A stretch of 64,000 bases of DNA from Centropus unirufus (GCA_013397695.1 VYZI01000107.1:1200109-1264108); one strand, 5' to 3'; positions 37,910 to 49,992 are shown, counted from the stretch's first letter. Notes: generated by a model from the sequence alone, not told the origin. A program made the numbers and translations.

Positions 37910-38035
37910 AAATGCAAAATGTTTGAAGAGAGGCTAGGAGGATGATCAGGGGAATCGATGTCCTATTATACAAGGAGAAACTGGAAGAAAAAGGCCATTT
38001 TAAGCCTAGATAAGTAAAGCTTGTGAAAGTATATT
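37910..38035 (+). mobile_element. CR1 LINE 3'-part fragment in intron 1
   Basis: The sequence GAGAGGCTAGGAGGATGATC, followed by AGGGGAAT and further on by TTTTAAGCCTAGATAAG, resembles the CR1 region after the RT domain (aggctacgaggatgattaggggact ... ttagcctggagaagag). It is probably the downstream part of the copy at 36.7-37.1 kb, separated by insertions; that link is inference. Confidence 0.5.
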
Positions 38036-41000
38036 GTTTCTGTCAACAAATATTACAGCAGTAAACAACTGTCAGAATTATGGGATCAAATAAACCACAC
38101 ATTTTAAAAGAAGAAAATCATTATACTTGTAAATTGAATTAGATTAAATGTTAGTTCATAACAGAGCTCTGCACTCTATGACCCAGGTCATCCTTCCAGT
38201 CTTACTTACATACTAAAAGCTGGTCAAAGTTCTGTCATTACGAAGTCAAGGCAATATTTCTCCTAAATTCCTCAGTGTGTCCAGAATTCATGCCAGTGTC
38301 TGAAAGCTAATTGTAGTTTATAATGCTACAGAGAAAATCAGCCTTATAAATAAACATTTTTCTCTGGTGAAAGACATCAGTTTGTGTCTGATCTCTTTGG
38401 GACCCATTTTGGTGCGCTGTATCTGCCAGCGTACTGCTACAAACATTATATGCATCACACGTCATTCAATGTGTTACACATAAATGTATTTTTTAGCACC
38501 ATTGTCTGCAATTAATCTTAACTGTTGAAAAATGATACATGTTTCACTGAAGAGCAGAGCTGGCTGCAGGTTTTTGCAAGGCTCTTTACAAAGGATTCTC
38601 TTGCCAAATTCCTCCCCAAAATGACAATCCCTGGCTCTGAACACCAGTTCTTCCCTTACAGCTCTGGCAACACACCTCTACTCCAACCAAATAACTCAAG
38701 AATTCAAAGCAGGCCAAGCTAAGCAATCTCGTCTGTAGGAGTGCATCCAGACAAAGGATTTTGGATAGTTTGTTGAGGGAGAACTGTGGTTCAGGCTCAT
38801 TTTTTTTGGTGACATCACAATTCATATCCTCCAAAGATCCTGCCAAAAATCTCATGAGAATAGAGCGAAGTGAAAAACAAGCAGTAAAAAACCAACTCCA
38901 CCCTCAAGGCCATTCTTCTAAAGCATAACAATAAAATTGTTATGTGAATAGTGAAAAATAGTGAAAAACATTTTCTCTAGCCTGGCTTTGCAGTTTGCTT
39001 TTAAAAATGGTTATTCATGGGCAAATCTCTAGTATTTCAAAATCTCCTAAAGTATTTGTCTCCCACTCCGGGTGTCAACTCCTGATTACACGGGAATTGA
39101 TACAGACTATTTTGGAATTAGGAGTTTTTAATGGGTATTTAGAAACAGAACAGACATATCATCTCATAACTGTATTTTTCCAGTGTTGTGGATTCAACTG
39201 TACCTGTATATATTAATGTGGCTCCCAGCTGGAAATCTTTGGGCAAGCAGTTCATACTGAGGCTATTTGTGCCTCCGTACACCCTCTTCAGGGGACTGAG
39301 ACCATGTGGGGGCCATGGCCTCTCCTCAGTTTCTCATAACTGGAAGATTGTAATGCAGCGTGTCTGAAAGGATGGGATAGTGGGAATCCGATGGTACAAA
39401 CTACTCTGATTACAACATCTTGAAGAATCTCACATACTGTGCAGAAAGTGATGGGTTTTCCCTTAATGTGACCATGCAATTCTTACTGCAAATGATGGGC
39501 TCGTGGTAAGCTCAGAGCTGGAGTGCCAAGGATGATCACATAGAAATTACGATACTGCATTTATGAACCTGGTGTCCCTTCAACTGTCTTGCCAAGTGCA
39601 TAATGTTTCATGCAAATCAGCCAGAGAATTTTCAGTCATCTGAGTGACAAAACACTTCCATGAAAGACTGATGATATTGTCTGCATTCAGCTGAAAAGTG
39701 GCCTTTTATGTGGAGGGAGAAGCCTTACAGAGAAGTTGTAACATGTCAGAATACACTGCCTGGTCCATTTCGTTAGTTTGTGAAGCAATTATTCAGCTTT
39801 TTGGCATTATGAGTCAGAGAAATATGAACATGAGCCCAAGATCTGTTAAGATGGTAGGATGTTTACTTTCTTTTACTTACCTATAGTAATTTTGCACATT
39901 AATTGACTACTTCAGAAAATCCAAGTCTAATTTGGATAAAATCAAATACAGCTTCAGCATTGTTTTGCCCCTGGAAAAAAAGTATGTGGAGTAGGGCATC
40001 CAAAAGAGCTTGAGTCATGTCAATATGATAACAGAAGGCATGCATATTCTGATGCTAAGGTGGTAGTATCTGGCATTCTGAGAGAGATTGCAGGAGTCTT
40101 GAGAAGCAGTTAGCAGAAAGCAAGCTGGAACTCAGTTGTCTAATTTTACAAAAGCTGTCAAGAAAAACTATCAGCTAAAATGTGATTAAAGGTCCCACTA
40201 ATTAAAACATTTTGTGTATGTGATGCATTCGTGTGCTGGCTAAGAACCACGCTTACGCAGACAAAACGTGTATGTGCATATCATTGTTTCACAAAGAGGT
40301 AGTTTGCTAATCTTAACAGGATTGCCATAGTGCGTGGGAGTTCAAAGCAAGAAATGTGGTTAAAATCTGTATAACCTTAGACTTCTATGATGTAATAATT
40401 GCTTATTCAGCTGCTACACTGAATATTTTCTGCAAAAGAATGATAAGCTTAAGAATGTTACCCAAAAGCAAGATTCCTGGAACAAGAAACCCTGAATTGT
40501 TTCTGGGAATTGTGCAAAAAAACAGAACTGGATAATTTTCATGGCAGTAGCATTCTAGATACTTCAAAAAGGGACAGATTTTTTTTGAGTAACAATCTAC
40601 AATAACAGCTATTCTGTACAGCTGCTGAAAAAACCTACATATGATACAGGATTAGATAGCTGTTCATTACTCAGTGCTGATCTACAGGCTACACCTGAGT
40701 CTAGATGGGCTTGCCAAGATAGTACTAGTAAAGCTCTCCATCTCCACAGTGCAATAAGGGTTATGATGGTCAAATTCATAGACTTCCCAGTCCACATAAC
40801 CAGCTACAGTTGGGTATGATTTGGAAGCGAGTCCAGGTCAAGGGGTCAAAGCCACACCTCCCTTTTTTCATTCTTTTAAGTATACTAGTTAATTACGCTT
40901 GTAAAATGTGGTGCCTATCTTGCCCTGCACTCATTTTACTCAGCAGTATGGAATGTGAGAAAGCCGAACATATATACATACTCCCAGCATATGCAGATAG

Positions 41001-43084
41001 AGGCAGCAGATGGACTCTATGAAAGCTCAGCTTTAGTCCAACACGTTTCATTAACAGCATGTCATCCAGAATTTTTGGAACTCATGCTTACAACAGACAC
41101 GCATTGGTTTAGTATCCAGTAAGAAAAGTACCTTCACATTTCACAGCATACCTTTATGATGAAACCTTTCTTGTCCTGTCAAGGAAACTCTCTTACTAGT
41201 GATGCTCATCCACATAACTGCCAGCTGAGAAAAAGCCCAAGTCTACATACAGAATTTGATCCTCAAAATGACAGATTGGCCATCCATATTACTCACAGGC
41301 ACATTCTTTGTCTTCCAAACTACCTTTACATCTGTATTCTCCTGACACAAAACCAGAGCGACTGCATATCGTTTTGGCCAAGGCTCCACTGTTCTACAGG
41401 TTCAGGGCAGACAAAGTGTGCTTGGCCTGATCTTCCATGCCAAACCAATTGTTTTCGAAGCAGCAACACCAGGCTAATATTAGGTGGAGAAGTTAGCCGC
41501 TGCCTTTGTAGCAGGGATGGCAGTCAAGTGCTGGCAGCTGGGATTTGTAATCTTGATTTTTTGGCTCTCCTTACAACAAACTGCGGAAATGGTGTTTCTG
41601 GCAATGCAAATACACTCTTGGCTGGCCACTTAAGGCGTCAAATGGACCCAGAGATGTGTTTAGACAAGAGGAAAGGCAGCTGACGTCAAAGGTCCAACTG
41701 GTAATAGAGTAACATGGTAACTGCAGCCTTGTTGCTTCTTGGTTTTGTGTGTAAGCCTAGGGATTAGGCACACAGACTACAGAAAAGGGTGAAGGAGACT
41801 CGAAACTATGAAAGAAAAAGACAAAGCAACAGAAAATCTGCTTCCGTGAAACAAATGCTTTGAATCAGAAATAATGGAGCAATGCAGGAAAGCATTACCA
41901 TTCTCTATCTGAGATAATGTGAGTATTTGCTGGATCTTTTCAGACTGTAGCTGGAATGAAGAGCCCCCTCCTCCATTTTATATGCAGAGAGAGAAGTGAA
42001 GCAAATAGGAGCTTATTCTGCAGAGATGTTCCTGTTTACCTCAAGACCGTACATCAAATATGCCAATATACTGATGAGATAAGATGTACAGACCACAGCA
42101 CACTTGTGGCATCAGCCACCTTCGGACAGTAAGCTATTCCTAGTCTTTCCACTAGGTTGTTCTGACATGTTCCCTTGAAGAACACGCTAGCTTGAACTTT
42201 CTAACAAATGCATGAAACTTGGAGCCAGGGTGTCCTCTCTTGTAATCCCCACACTAGCAGGAAGGAGCCACTCTCCAATGTATTTGCTGTAGCCTGTGAG
42301 GGTGTGTTCACCACCAGCTGTCCCTCTCCAGTCCTGCTCTAGACTACTGCTTGCCCTCAGGCAGGGTCTATAACAAAATTTCTTCTCTCTTCCAAATGTG
42401 GATGTTATACTGGATCTTTATGGACTAACAAACAGCCATTTAGTTAGCGTCCTGCTAAGAAATTGGATATTCTCTCTAAACAGGTTTAGAAGTTCTGAAA
42501 CTTCATTCTCAAATGAACTCTCAGTTGAATGTGATTATTTCAGCATAGCTGAAATCACTGAGGAAACACAGTTAGCACACTAACTAAAGTAGAAGCACCC
42601 TAAAGGAAATGCCTGGTATGTTAGTGTGTTTTGTGGTTGGTTTTAAAACAGCCAACATTTTACTGGAAATTTTTTTAGGTCTGGAGAACACTCATTTATG
42701 GGGAATGTGGTTCTGGTTGTACCAGCAGTGGACATCACACGATTAGGGGGATTTTTCAGATATGGCCAAACCTCATTTTATGAGGTGTCTGTTTGCAGTT
42801 TATAAAAGACACTTTTAAAATCGTTCATGCCAATAGCTGGTGGTGAGGTGGCTGCTGTGTTTGGTGATAAGGACAGGCCTAAGGGAGCCAATGGTCTTTT
42901 GCAACATGTTTTCTCTGTTGGGGAAAGTTAAGTGCTTTACTGTGGGTTTTTTTAATTTTGTCTAAGTTCTAATAAAAAAAAAAAAGTCCTTCAAAATATG
43001 AGGCAACTGCCTACTAGAAAATTAGAAAAGAAGATTCCATGTATTCCAGGGAGACTACAAGGCACCCTTTATACACATCAAAAT

Positions 43085-43190
43085 ACCACAGAAGATAGGG
43101 TTGTAGAAGTCCTCAAGAGGTTATCTTGTCCTACTCATTACTCTCAGGCAGCACTGGTAAAACTTGGTCAGTTCTTGACTGATTTCTACT
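43085..43190 (-). mobile_element. Degraded CR1 3'-end fragment in intron 1
   Basis: GGTTGTAGAAGTCCTCAAGAGG followed by TTATCTTGTCCTACTC and CTCAGGCAGCACTGG resembles the reverse complement of a CR1 3' region (ttggaagggacctcaagaggtcatctagtccaaccc). It is heavily diverged. The identification is tentative. Confidence 0.45.
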
Positions 43191-44129
43191 TAGTTGTTTA
43201 TAAAAATATCAAGTGGGGCTGATTTCATGACCACTCTAGGCAATGTGCTTTTAAGCCTCAACATCCCTAGTGATTTTTAGTAATGCATTACCTCACTGTT
43301 TGCTCCAAAAGCCCACTCGAGTCCACTGAGTCAGTACCCTATAAACATCTTAGTAGAAGTAATGGCTGTCCTAGACTTTACATACTCACAAGAACTTGAA
43401 TAAAGAGGGTACATTCATAGTTCTGATGGATGTAAGTGGTCTAAAGAACCCAGTCACACCAAGATGACATGGTTGGACCTCCAAAAAAGCTCTCATAATT
43501 GGAAGAAAAGGAATCGCTTTTCTGTCAAGTGGATGCTAACTTTTGTTCTTCACTCCTCCCTGTATTAAAAAACCATGCAAAGAATGAAATTACTTCATGA
43601 CATGTTGATAGTCTGAGTGGAACCTTTTCTTTCTCATTTAAGAGCAAATTTTTATCTTCTCTTGACATTTCATTTTTAATATATAAAAATTTATAATCAC
43701 ACATTTTTTTAAATAAGATGTTACAATTAATCTAGTCTTAGTCCTCTTGATTTGTATAAAGGCCATGATACAAAATATACTGTAGTAAAAGACAGTCTTT
43801 AGATAGACATTAACAAGCTTTGGACACGTCCAAGATCATGTATAAATTTATATTTACAATAAACCAATTAAAATATGAAGTAAATGAGAATGTGACCTGG
43901 CAGCAAGTCTCAGAATATCAAAATGTATATGCTCAAGCATTTCCATATTTTCTCATGTAAAATGATTACAGGAGAAACATTTTATACTAGGGTTTTTCTA
44001 TCTTCATCTGGTTCAAAGAACTATTGAACATGGGAAGAACTCTACAAAGCAAGGAGAAAATAAAGATCATTTTTGTATATATTTATGCAGCAGTGATTTA
44101 GGAAAGGTTTTCTGTTGAAGAAAATGTTA

Positions 44130-44523
44130 TTAAAATCCTTCCATGGTATTTTCTTCATTCTTGAAATCATATGTAGTGAGCTGAAAATTCATATCTAGCT
44201 CTTCCACATTTTCTGCCAAAGTATTGATATTAGAAGTACTCAGGACTCTGAGGTTGGAATTTAGTCAAAGTTGGAAAACTGGTATTTCGAATGGATGTAC
44301 TGCTTGGTCGTTTGTATAGTATATCTTTGCAGGGCTTAACAAATCCTAGGAAACATCCTAAAAAGCTGGAATATACCAGGCAAAGCATTTCTATATCCAT
44401 ACACTTCAGCATTGATATAAAAGATTTTTTTTTAGGTATTTCGTCCTTTATTACCACACTTAAGGTCTCAATCCAGATTTTGACAGTATTAGAGTCAAAA
44501 GTGAGCTTTTTAGCTGGAAACAC
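44130..44523 (-). other. Protein-like patch in intron 1, possible pseudogene remnant
   Basis: The minus strand has a 97-codon frame (44523-44230). Near its end a second frame takes over, reading NTLAENVEELDMNFQL and ending with a stop at 44132-44130. The amino-acid composition (acidic, varied, few low-complexity runs) looks more protein-like than most intronic frames here. I do not recognise the protein. There is no clear poly(A) tail and the AT-rich setting makes chance frames common. Confidence 0.2.
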
Positions 44524-45244
44524 CTTACACGCTTCTGCAGCGTGGGCTATTTGTGAGTGCTACCATAATCCAGAAAATGATGTACCTCCTATATCCATGT
44601 GGCAAGTATCCAAAACTTCATCAGAGATGGTATTCAGCTTCCTCAAATGAAACTATGAAAATAATTGGATTAACAGAAAAGAATTTGAATGAGAATTCCT
44701 GAGAATCTAAAAATTTGATTTCTTTTTAAGATCAAATGGCACATACTTGAAATCCAACAGGCAATTTCCCAAACCTTTTAAGAAGTCTAAAGTAGATAAC
44801 ACTAAGTACAAAGCAGAGACAAAGAATTCACCAGTGCTGGGGGAACAAAAGAGTGTCTTGTTTAAAAGAGTGAAGGCAAGAAGCTTCATTAACCACATCA
44901 ACCAAAGACGTGCCAGACTATTCAGCAAAGCATTAGCACTGGAGATCCATCTTTAGAACTGTAGCACCCTTCTGCTCTCTTCCAAAATGACTTTTACTGG
45001 ACTGTCCCAGTGTCTTGCCAGACACGATTTCAGCAGGACAAGCCATCACCTGGCCTGCTGAACAGGCTAGATTTTTCCCTGACTGTACACACTCTCTCAC
45101 TGCAAATGACCCAGTACATCACCTTTGTAGACAGAACTTTGACCATTTCTTCTCCACTTACTTGACATTACCCTCAGCATTTCTAGATTGATTTTTGCTA
45201 ACAAAATATTGTAGCCAGCAACTCTTTATATTCTTTTAGGGCTC

Positions 45245-45990
45245 TCCGCTGATCAGTATTGACCCTTCTCCTCCTTCAGTATTTAGTCTTTTTGGATCTT
45301 GGTCCCTCTTGCATTGTTTTCTCTCTTGCTCCTGACAATTCCTTCACTGACTTTCTTGTAGACAATTTTTCTATTCTTTCTCACCCTGAAGTCTTCTCAA
45401 CCTTCTGCTTCCACTTCTACATATTTTTTTTTTGGAGCCATGTTATCCACTCTCTTAATTTAATTATATGTGATGACTTAACTATTAAAATCTTAACACC
45501 TGGCCTACTTTCTTCCATTGAATCTAAGTGCGTATATATATATATATATATATGCCTGATATTTCTTGAGTGCTTTACAAAAAATTTTGCCTATTCTTAG
45601 CTTTACTTATTTTTATTCCCTATCACTGTCAACCATCACTTTTTGCAACAATTTTTGCAAAAGCTTTTGTTCATTTACGTCTTTCATAAGAAACTACTCT
45701 ATGCTATCATTAAAATTCTTGCCCGTGCCCAGATTTTTTTTAATTTGGATTTCAGCTCTCTTTCTTGACCTTCTCTGTCTCACCCCCTTTTAGTCTCTAC
45801 AGATATTTTACTATCTCTAGTAAATGCTCTATCTTTTACTATAGCTCTGTTTACTGAACCGATTTTGCCACGTACTTCTTTAGATCTATCCATAACTCAC
45901 AAAACCAAACTTAAACTCATTTATGGTCCCAGGTAACTCTATGTCTGTCAAGTCCAAGAGGCCTAAGACTCATCTTTCATTTCAGAAAAT
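45245..45990 (+). other. Pyrimidine-rich stretch in intron 1
   Basis: About 750 bases are strongly T/C-rich on the plus strand, with many CTTTCTC and TTCTCC runs, and are interrupted by the TA repeat at 45533-45553. The character resembles the stretch at 3.2-4.0 kb. I cannot align the two by eye and assign no repeat family. Confidence 0.35.
45533..45553. repeat. (TA)n microsatellite
   Basis: Twenty-one bases of uninterrupted TA repeat lie within intron 1. This is an ordinary simple repeat and probably length-variable. Confidence 0.95.
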
Positions 45991-48775
45991 ATAAACAAGT
46001 TGGTCTTGACACAACTATTTATTAAAAACACATGTAAAGTTGGTATGAAACTTGCAGAATGGGCTACAGTGCAATAATAAATAAATAACTTCTGAAAATG
46101 CATTGCATTGCTAACAGACAATGCCTGAAATCTGTCAGCATAGTATAAATATACTGCAGTAACTTATAAGATAGTTTATGGATTTTTGTCTTGGATTTCA
46201 CTAACATGTCTGCTTTCAATTACACAAATGAAAAACAAGAGTTTAACATCTTGCTCTTTCTTGATTGCAATAAAATATCATGCCTGAAAATGGACTATTA
46301 CAAAGGAACTAAACTGAAAACTAATTTAGAGACAAGACTCATATTTTAGAACTGCATTGTTGATGGTATGTGATTTTTGGGGAGATTTTACCTAGTGGGC
46401 AAGAAAACACAGATTTAGCCTTTTATATGTCCTACCTCCACCCATATACTTACGAATTTACTGCTATAAAAGCACATGTAGAAATCATAACCTTAAAATA
46501 AAACTCATTCCACAAAGTCAGTGGAACATTTTTTTTTATTACAAACTATAAGCTCACCCTGAAAAGACATGTTTCCAGATGTTTAGTGAGTTAACCTGTA
46601 AGTGCCTATAGTACCAAGACATGCAGAAGACGAAGCTTGAGGATGAACTATTTCTGCACTGATGGACATAAGGGCATCATTCATCTTCTTCAGTAGATGG
46701 TAGTTTAGATCATAAGAAAAAAAATGTTTCTAAAAAAATGCTATGTTTACATTAAGCCAAAGCTGCATAATAAATATTAGGTTTATAAGACCTCTACTTT
46801 TGTAAAGAAAGATGTGCATATCTATATCCACATGCATCAGACAGTTCCACTAAAGGCATTAAATTTCCTCTGTTTTTACAGAATGCAGACGTTAATTATT
46901 AGATACTGATGATCTGATCACTAATTAATAAGGAAAAGCAATCAAGAAAATTGATGGTAACAAGCCTAGGAGGAAACTGTATTTCAGAAATATGCTTCCT
47001 AACAACTTGGCAACCGTATCAGTAAAGCATTTAGGAGCAACTCTTTGCCCCAAGCCCCTTTATACTAATATAGTCACACAGAGGAACACAGGCGCTGTCC
47101 CAAAGAACCTGCACTTAAGCAACATGATCTTACAAGGTAATTACTTCATTGGCCTGCATAGCACAGATGGCCATGTGAAATGATGCAGAAAAAAGAAAAA
47201 TCTTTCTTGCAGCCATTGCAATTACCAGTAATTATTCTATTACTAATTACAATTAATAGTATTTATTTCAGCTGAGCAGTTTACTCTCCAAATATATTGT
47301 CCTAACAAAGGATCCTCATCTGCTTTTAGGCATTTAAATCTAATTTTATCCAATGTACTGCTTTCAAAATTCTAAGGATGCAAAAATTCTAGGTGAAATT
47401 AAGAGTATGGATTATTATTGGAGAAAAAAAAAACCTGATATACCTTTTATTGCCAAATTGATTATGTTAACAAAAAACTTTGAAACGTTTATATCTCATT
47501 AGTTATATTTTTCCTAAAAACTAGTCCACTAGTTAAGGTTACATGTACACTGCAATCAAAAGATTAAATTATTCACTGTTTTACAATAACCTTGAATGCT
47601 TAAAATTACTATGTCTATTGACTGTGATACATCAAAGCCCTGGTTTTGCTCATGTACCATGTTGTCTGAGAGAAAGTAGGACCTATTCTGAGATTCTGGA
47701 ATTAAATGTTAGTTTTCTAAGCTTCTTTATTCTGCCTCTCCTTCTTTAAAAGGAGTGGCTAAGATCTCTCTATCAAAAGCAAATATTTTGAAGGATATCT
47801 GTGACAAGTGCTCTGCTATGTGAAAAATCGAAGAGCCAAAACACTGTGATAGCAACAAATGAAGTACTTCTCTGGTTTTTGTCAGCTGTTACTAGGCCTA
47901 AGACAGAGACCATATGTTTGTTAATGTTTGCCTGGTGTAGAGCATCATCAAGCATCAAGTCTGAACGGTACCCTTGGGGTTGACTCGAATAGAAATAAAT
48001 CGCTTATCTGTTAGCTCTGATGAATTCATTACCGCCATGTGAAAAGCTGCTTCTTTGTCACGTCTTACAAGTTATATTTGCTTACAAGTTATATTTGTTG
48101 GATAAGCACACTGAATTAAATCAAATTACTATCTTATTTTTTATACAGTATTGAGAGAACAGGAAAAAAAATGCACCATATGGAAAGGGAGTCATGGCCA
48201 GCTCCCCGCTTTCCAAAAGCAACTACATGACACAGTACCATTTATAAATATTTCACATTCTGCCTTCGAAAAGCCTGCGTCCTTTGCTTCCCTATTCTTC
48301 CTGCCCCACTGAGATTTCAAGTCACTTTTTGATCCCTTTTTCCACTTTTAGGGGATGTGGTTCGGTTCCCAGGAGCACCTCTCCTGACCGCCGGTTTCGG
48401 GGCTCTGCAATTGAACCCCGCGCCCGCCACCGCTGCACCGGGCGACGGCTCCAGCCTCCCGGTGTCGCAATTCCCAGGACACTGGGCTGCCAAAGCCCCG
48501 GAGCCGCCCACGGCGGGGAGGCCAGCAGCCTCTGCGCTGCCAGGAGCCAAGGGGGACGCCGGTCCCAGCGGAGGATGAGAAGCAGGCGGCCCCGCGCAGG
48601 AGCAACTCACCGGCTCCCAGCGGCCAAGTCCGTCCCGGCGGAGCCACGGAGCGACCCCCAGGCAGCGGCGGGGCCGGGGCATGCCACGCCTTTCCGCTCC
48701 CTTGGACACGGGAAGCGGTGCTTTAAAGCCTGCCGGGGATAGCCAGGGGGGACCCCGGGGGAAGCTGGGTGGGGG

Positions 48776-48970
48776 TGACATTAGGGAAAGGGGTGGGGGA
48801 CACACCACGGGGAGAGGGNNNNNNNNNNNNNNNNNNNNNNNNNNNGGGACCCACCATGGGGAGAGGGGGGGGAACCACCATGGGGAGAGGGGGACAGCAT
48901 GGGGAAGGGCTGACACACCATGGGGAAGGGCTGACACACCACGGGGAGAGGGGAGGACGGTGGGGAAGGG
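48776..48970. repeat. G-rich minisatellite in intron 1, with assembly gap
   Basis: Degenerate units of about 17-25 bases based on CACACCATGGGGAGAGGG, or ATGGGGAAGGGCTGACACACC, repeat several times on both sides of the run of N. The last two full units (near 48898-48940) are almost identical. The plus strand is G-rich, so the transcribed RNA (minus-strand sense) is C-rich. The array begins about 230 bases past the exon 1 donor. Confidence 0.85.
48819..48845. other. Assembly gap (27 N)
   Basis: Twenty-seven consecutive N bases lie inside the minisatellite. The real length is unknown, because a repeat array of this kind is often collapsed in draft assemblies. Any open frame drawn through the gap is meaningless. 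Confidence 0.99.
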
Positions 48971-49201
48971 GACACACGCCAGGGGACACGCAGCTGCCGC
49001 CGTCCCGCGCGTGCCCGCTCCCTGTCCGCAGCCGCGGCACCGCGGGATGGGGAGCGGAGCCCACCGGGGGGCGGCGAGGCGCCCCGCGCATCCCGGCTCC
49101 TCCGGGGCGCCCCGGGGGGCGGTGGCGAGGATGGAAGCGCGGCGCGTGCAGCCCCTGGGACGGCGGCGGGGGATGGTGCAGGCGCCGCTGCCCGCACTTA
49201 C

Positions 49202-49277
49202 CTTGGCCCCGGAGCGAAGGCACCATGGCCAGGAGCACGAGCAGGCGCAGCGGCCGGGCCCCGCCGAGGTTTTCCAT
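49202..49277 (-). CDS. FBLN1: FBLN1 coding exon 1: signal peptide
   Basis: The exon encodes residues 1-25 and the first base of codon 26. The peptide starts MENLGGARPLRLL and has a basic residue before a leucine/valine/alanine-rich core, ending near SLRGQ, a typical secretory signal peptide with cleavage expected close to the exon boundary. The start at 49277 is chosen because it places the hydrophobic core correctly. The bases just before it are TGG with G at +4, so the -3 purine of an ideal Kozak site is missing. The donor is CAAG|GTAAGT, phase 1, joining exon 2 to give Asp. The frame stays open upstream for about 48 codons, but I see no in-frame ATG there. Confidence 0.9.
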
Positions 49278-49992
49278 CCAGGACACTCGCACCGAGCGGG
49301 GGCTTGGCTGTCCTGCAGCGTCCGGCGGGCTCCCCCCTTTCCTGCTCGCTGCTCCTGTTTCTGATGTTGTTAGCCCAGCCGCCTGAGACCGGTTGGAAAA
49401 GAGCTTGCAGGAACCCCCCACTCGGTGGGCTTTACAAAGATTTAATTCACAGCCTGCAAGGGCTCAGCCGCCACCGCAGCTCGGAGGCAGAGGTTTCTGG
49501 TACCCCCTCTACCTCTGTCCCCGCCACCCCCACGCGGGCTGTAAAAGTGACTCCCTTCAGCTCGGAAAACTTTACAGATACTCTCAGCGTGAACCTAGGG
49601 ACGGCGTGACTTGGTTCTGCGAAGGAGAAAAGGCAGCGACTTCTCTCGGTGCCAAGGCGGAGAAAGCCACAAACAAAGGGAAAGCAAAGAAACAAACAAA
49701 AAAAAACCAAAACAAGCAAAAAATACCCCAAACAAAAGAAACCACCTAGCAGGGAAGGAAAGGATTAACCTCTGGAAAGGAGATTTTTCAACCCTCATTC
49801 TTGGTCTCCCCTTGGATTGTATCCCAACACAACTTTTGATAATAAAAAGGTTTTTTTAAAGGAGAGATATTTTATAATCTTTCAATGACGTTCACTGGTA
49901 AAAAAAAAATTCCCTGCTTTTCTACCCCTCCTCTTAAAAAGTTAGGATGAGGATTTTAACCCAAATGAAGCAGTCAGCTCTGCTCCATTCCC

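Larger units (their letters stand above)
35796..49201 (-). other. FBLN1: FBLN1 intron 1
   Basis: This intron is 13.4 kb with GT-AG boundaries (GTAAGT ... CTGCAG). It contains the promoter-proximal minisatellite and assembly gap, CR1 and MIR fragments at 36.7-38.1 kb, a degraded CR1 end near 43.1 kb, an unassigned protein-like patch near 44.1-44.5 kb and a pyrimidine-rich stretch near 45.3-45.9 kb. The rest is AT-rich sequence in which I see nothing specific. A 175-codon plus-strand open frame at 41156-41683 has no recognisable domain. Confidence 0.9.
7492..49277 (-). other. FBLN1: FBLN1 gene, coding exons 1-14 (3' end outside window)
   Basis: Fourteen minus-strand exons join in phase into 565 codons plus two bases. 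They encode a signal peptide, three anaphylatoxin-like modules, an acidic linker and nine EGF-like modules, which is the order in fibulin-1. Short blocks such as EDPYL, QQCRDTG, FIQDALGNCI, CALPTGGHIC and FNIQGGFRC agree with mammalian fibulin-1 as I remember it; fibulin-2 has a long N-terminal domain that is absent here. The protein is a secreted calcium-binding glycoprotein of basement membranes and elastic fibres that binds fibronectin, laminin, nidogen and proteoglycans. Intron sizes from 1 to 13 are about 13.4, 8.2, 5.8, 1.8, 2.1, 1.1, 2.0, 2.3, 0.8, 0.5, 0.5, 0.8 and 0.6 kb. The C-terminal fibulin module, encoded by alternative last exons, is not in the window. Confidence 0.97.
48350..49620 (-). 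promoter_or_regulatory. FBLN1: CpG-rich promoter region of FBLN1
   Basis: Base composition changes sharply from AT-rich to very G/C- and CpG-rich over about 1.3 kb, centred on the first coding exon. This is the usual appearance of a vertebrate CpG-island promoter. I see no convincing TATA box within a few hundred bases upstream of the start codon, so initiation is probably dispersed and driven by GC-box factors; that is inference. The transcription start site cannot be placed from sequence alone. The 5' UTR must lie upstream of 49277 on the minus strand. Confidence 0.65.

Noticed and set aside
48284..49421. Several long overlapping open frames on both strands (up to about 230 codons)
   Set aside because: They are products of the very G/C-rich promoter region, where stops are rare; several are translated straight through the run of N. 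Only the 76 bases of exon 1 are supported.
49278..49421. N-terminally extended FBLN1 start at 49421
   Set aside because: The codon is GTG, not ATG. The extension has no resemblance to a signal peptide, and the ATG at 49277 gives a normal one.
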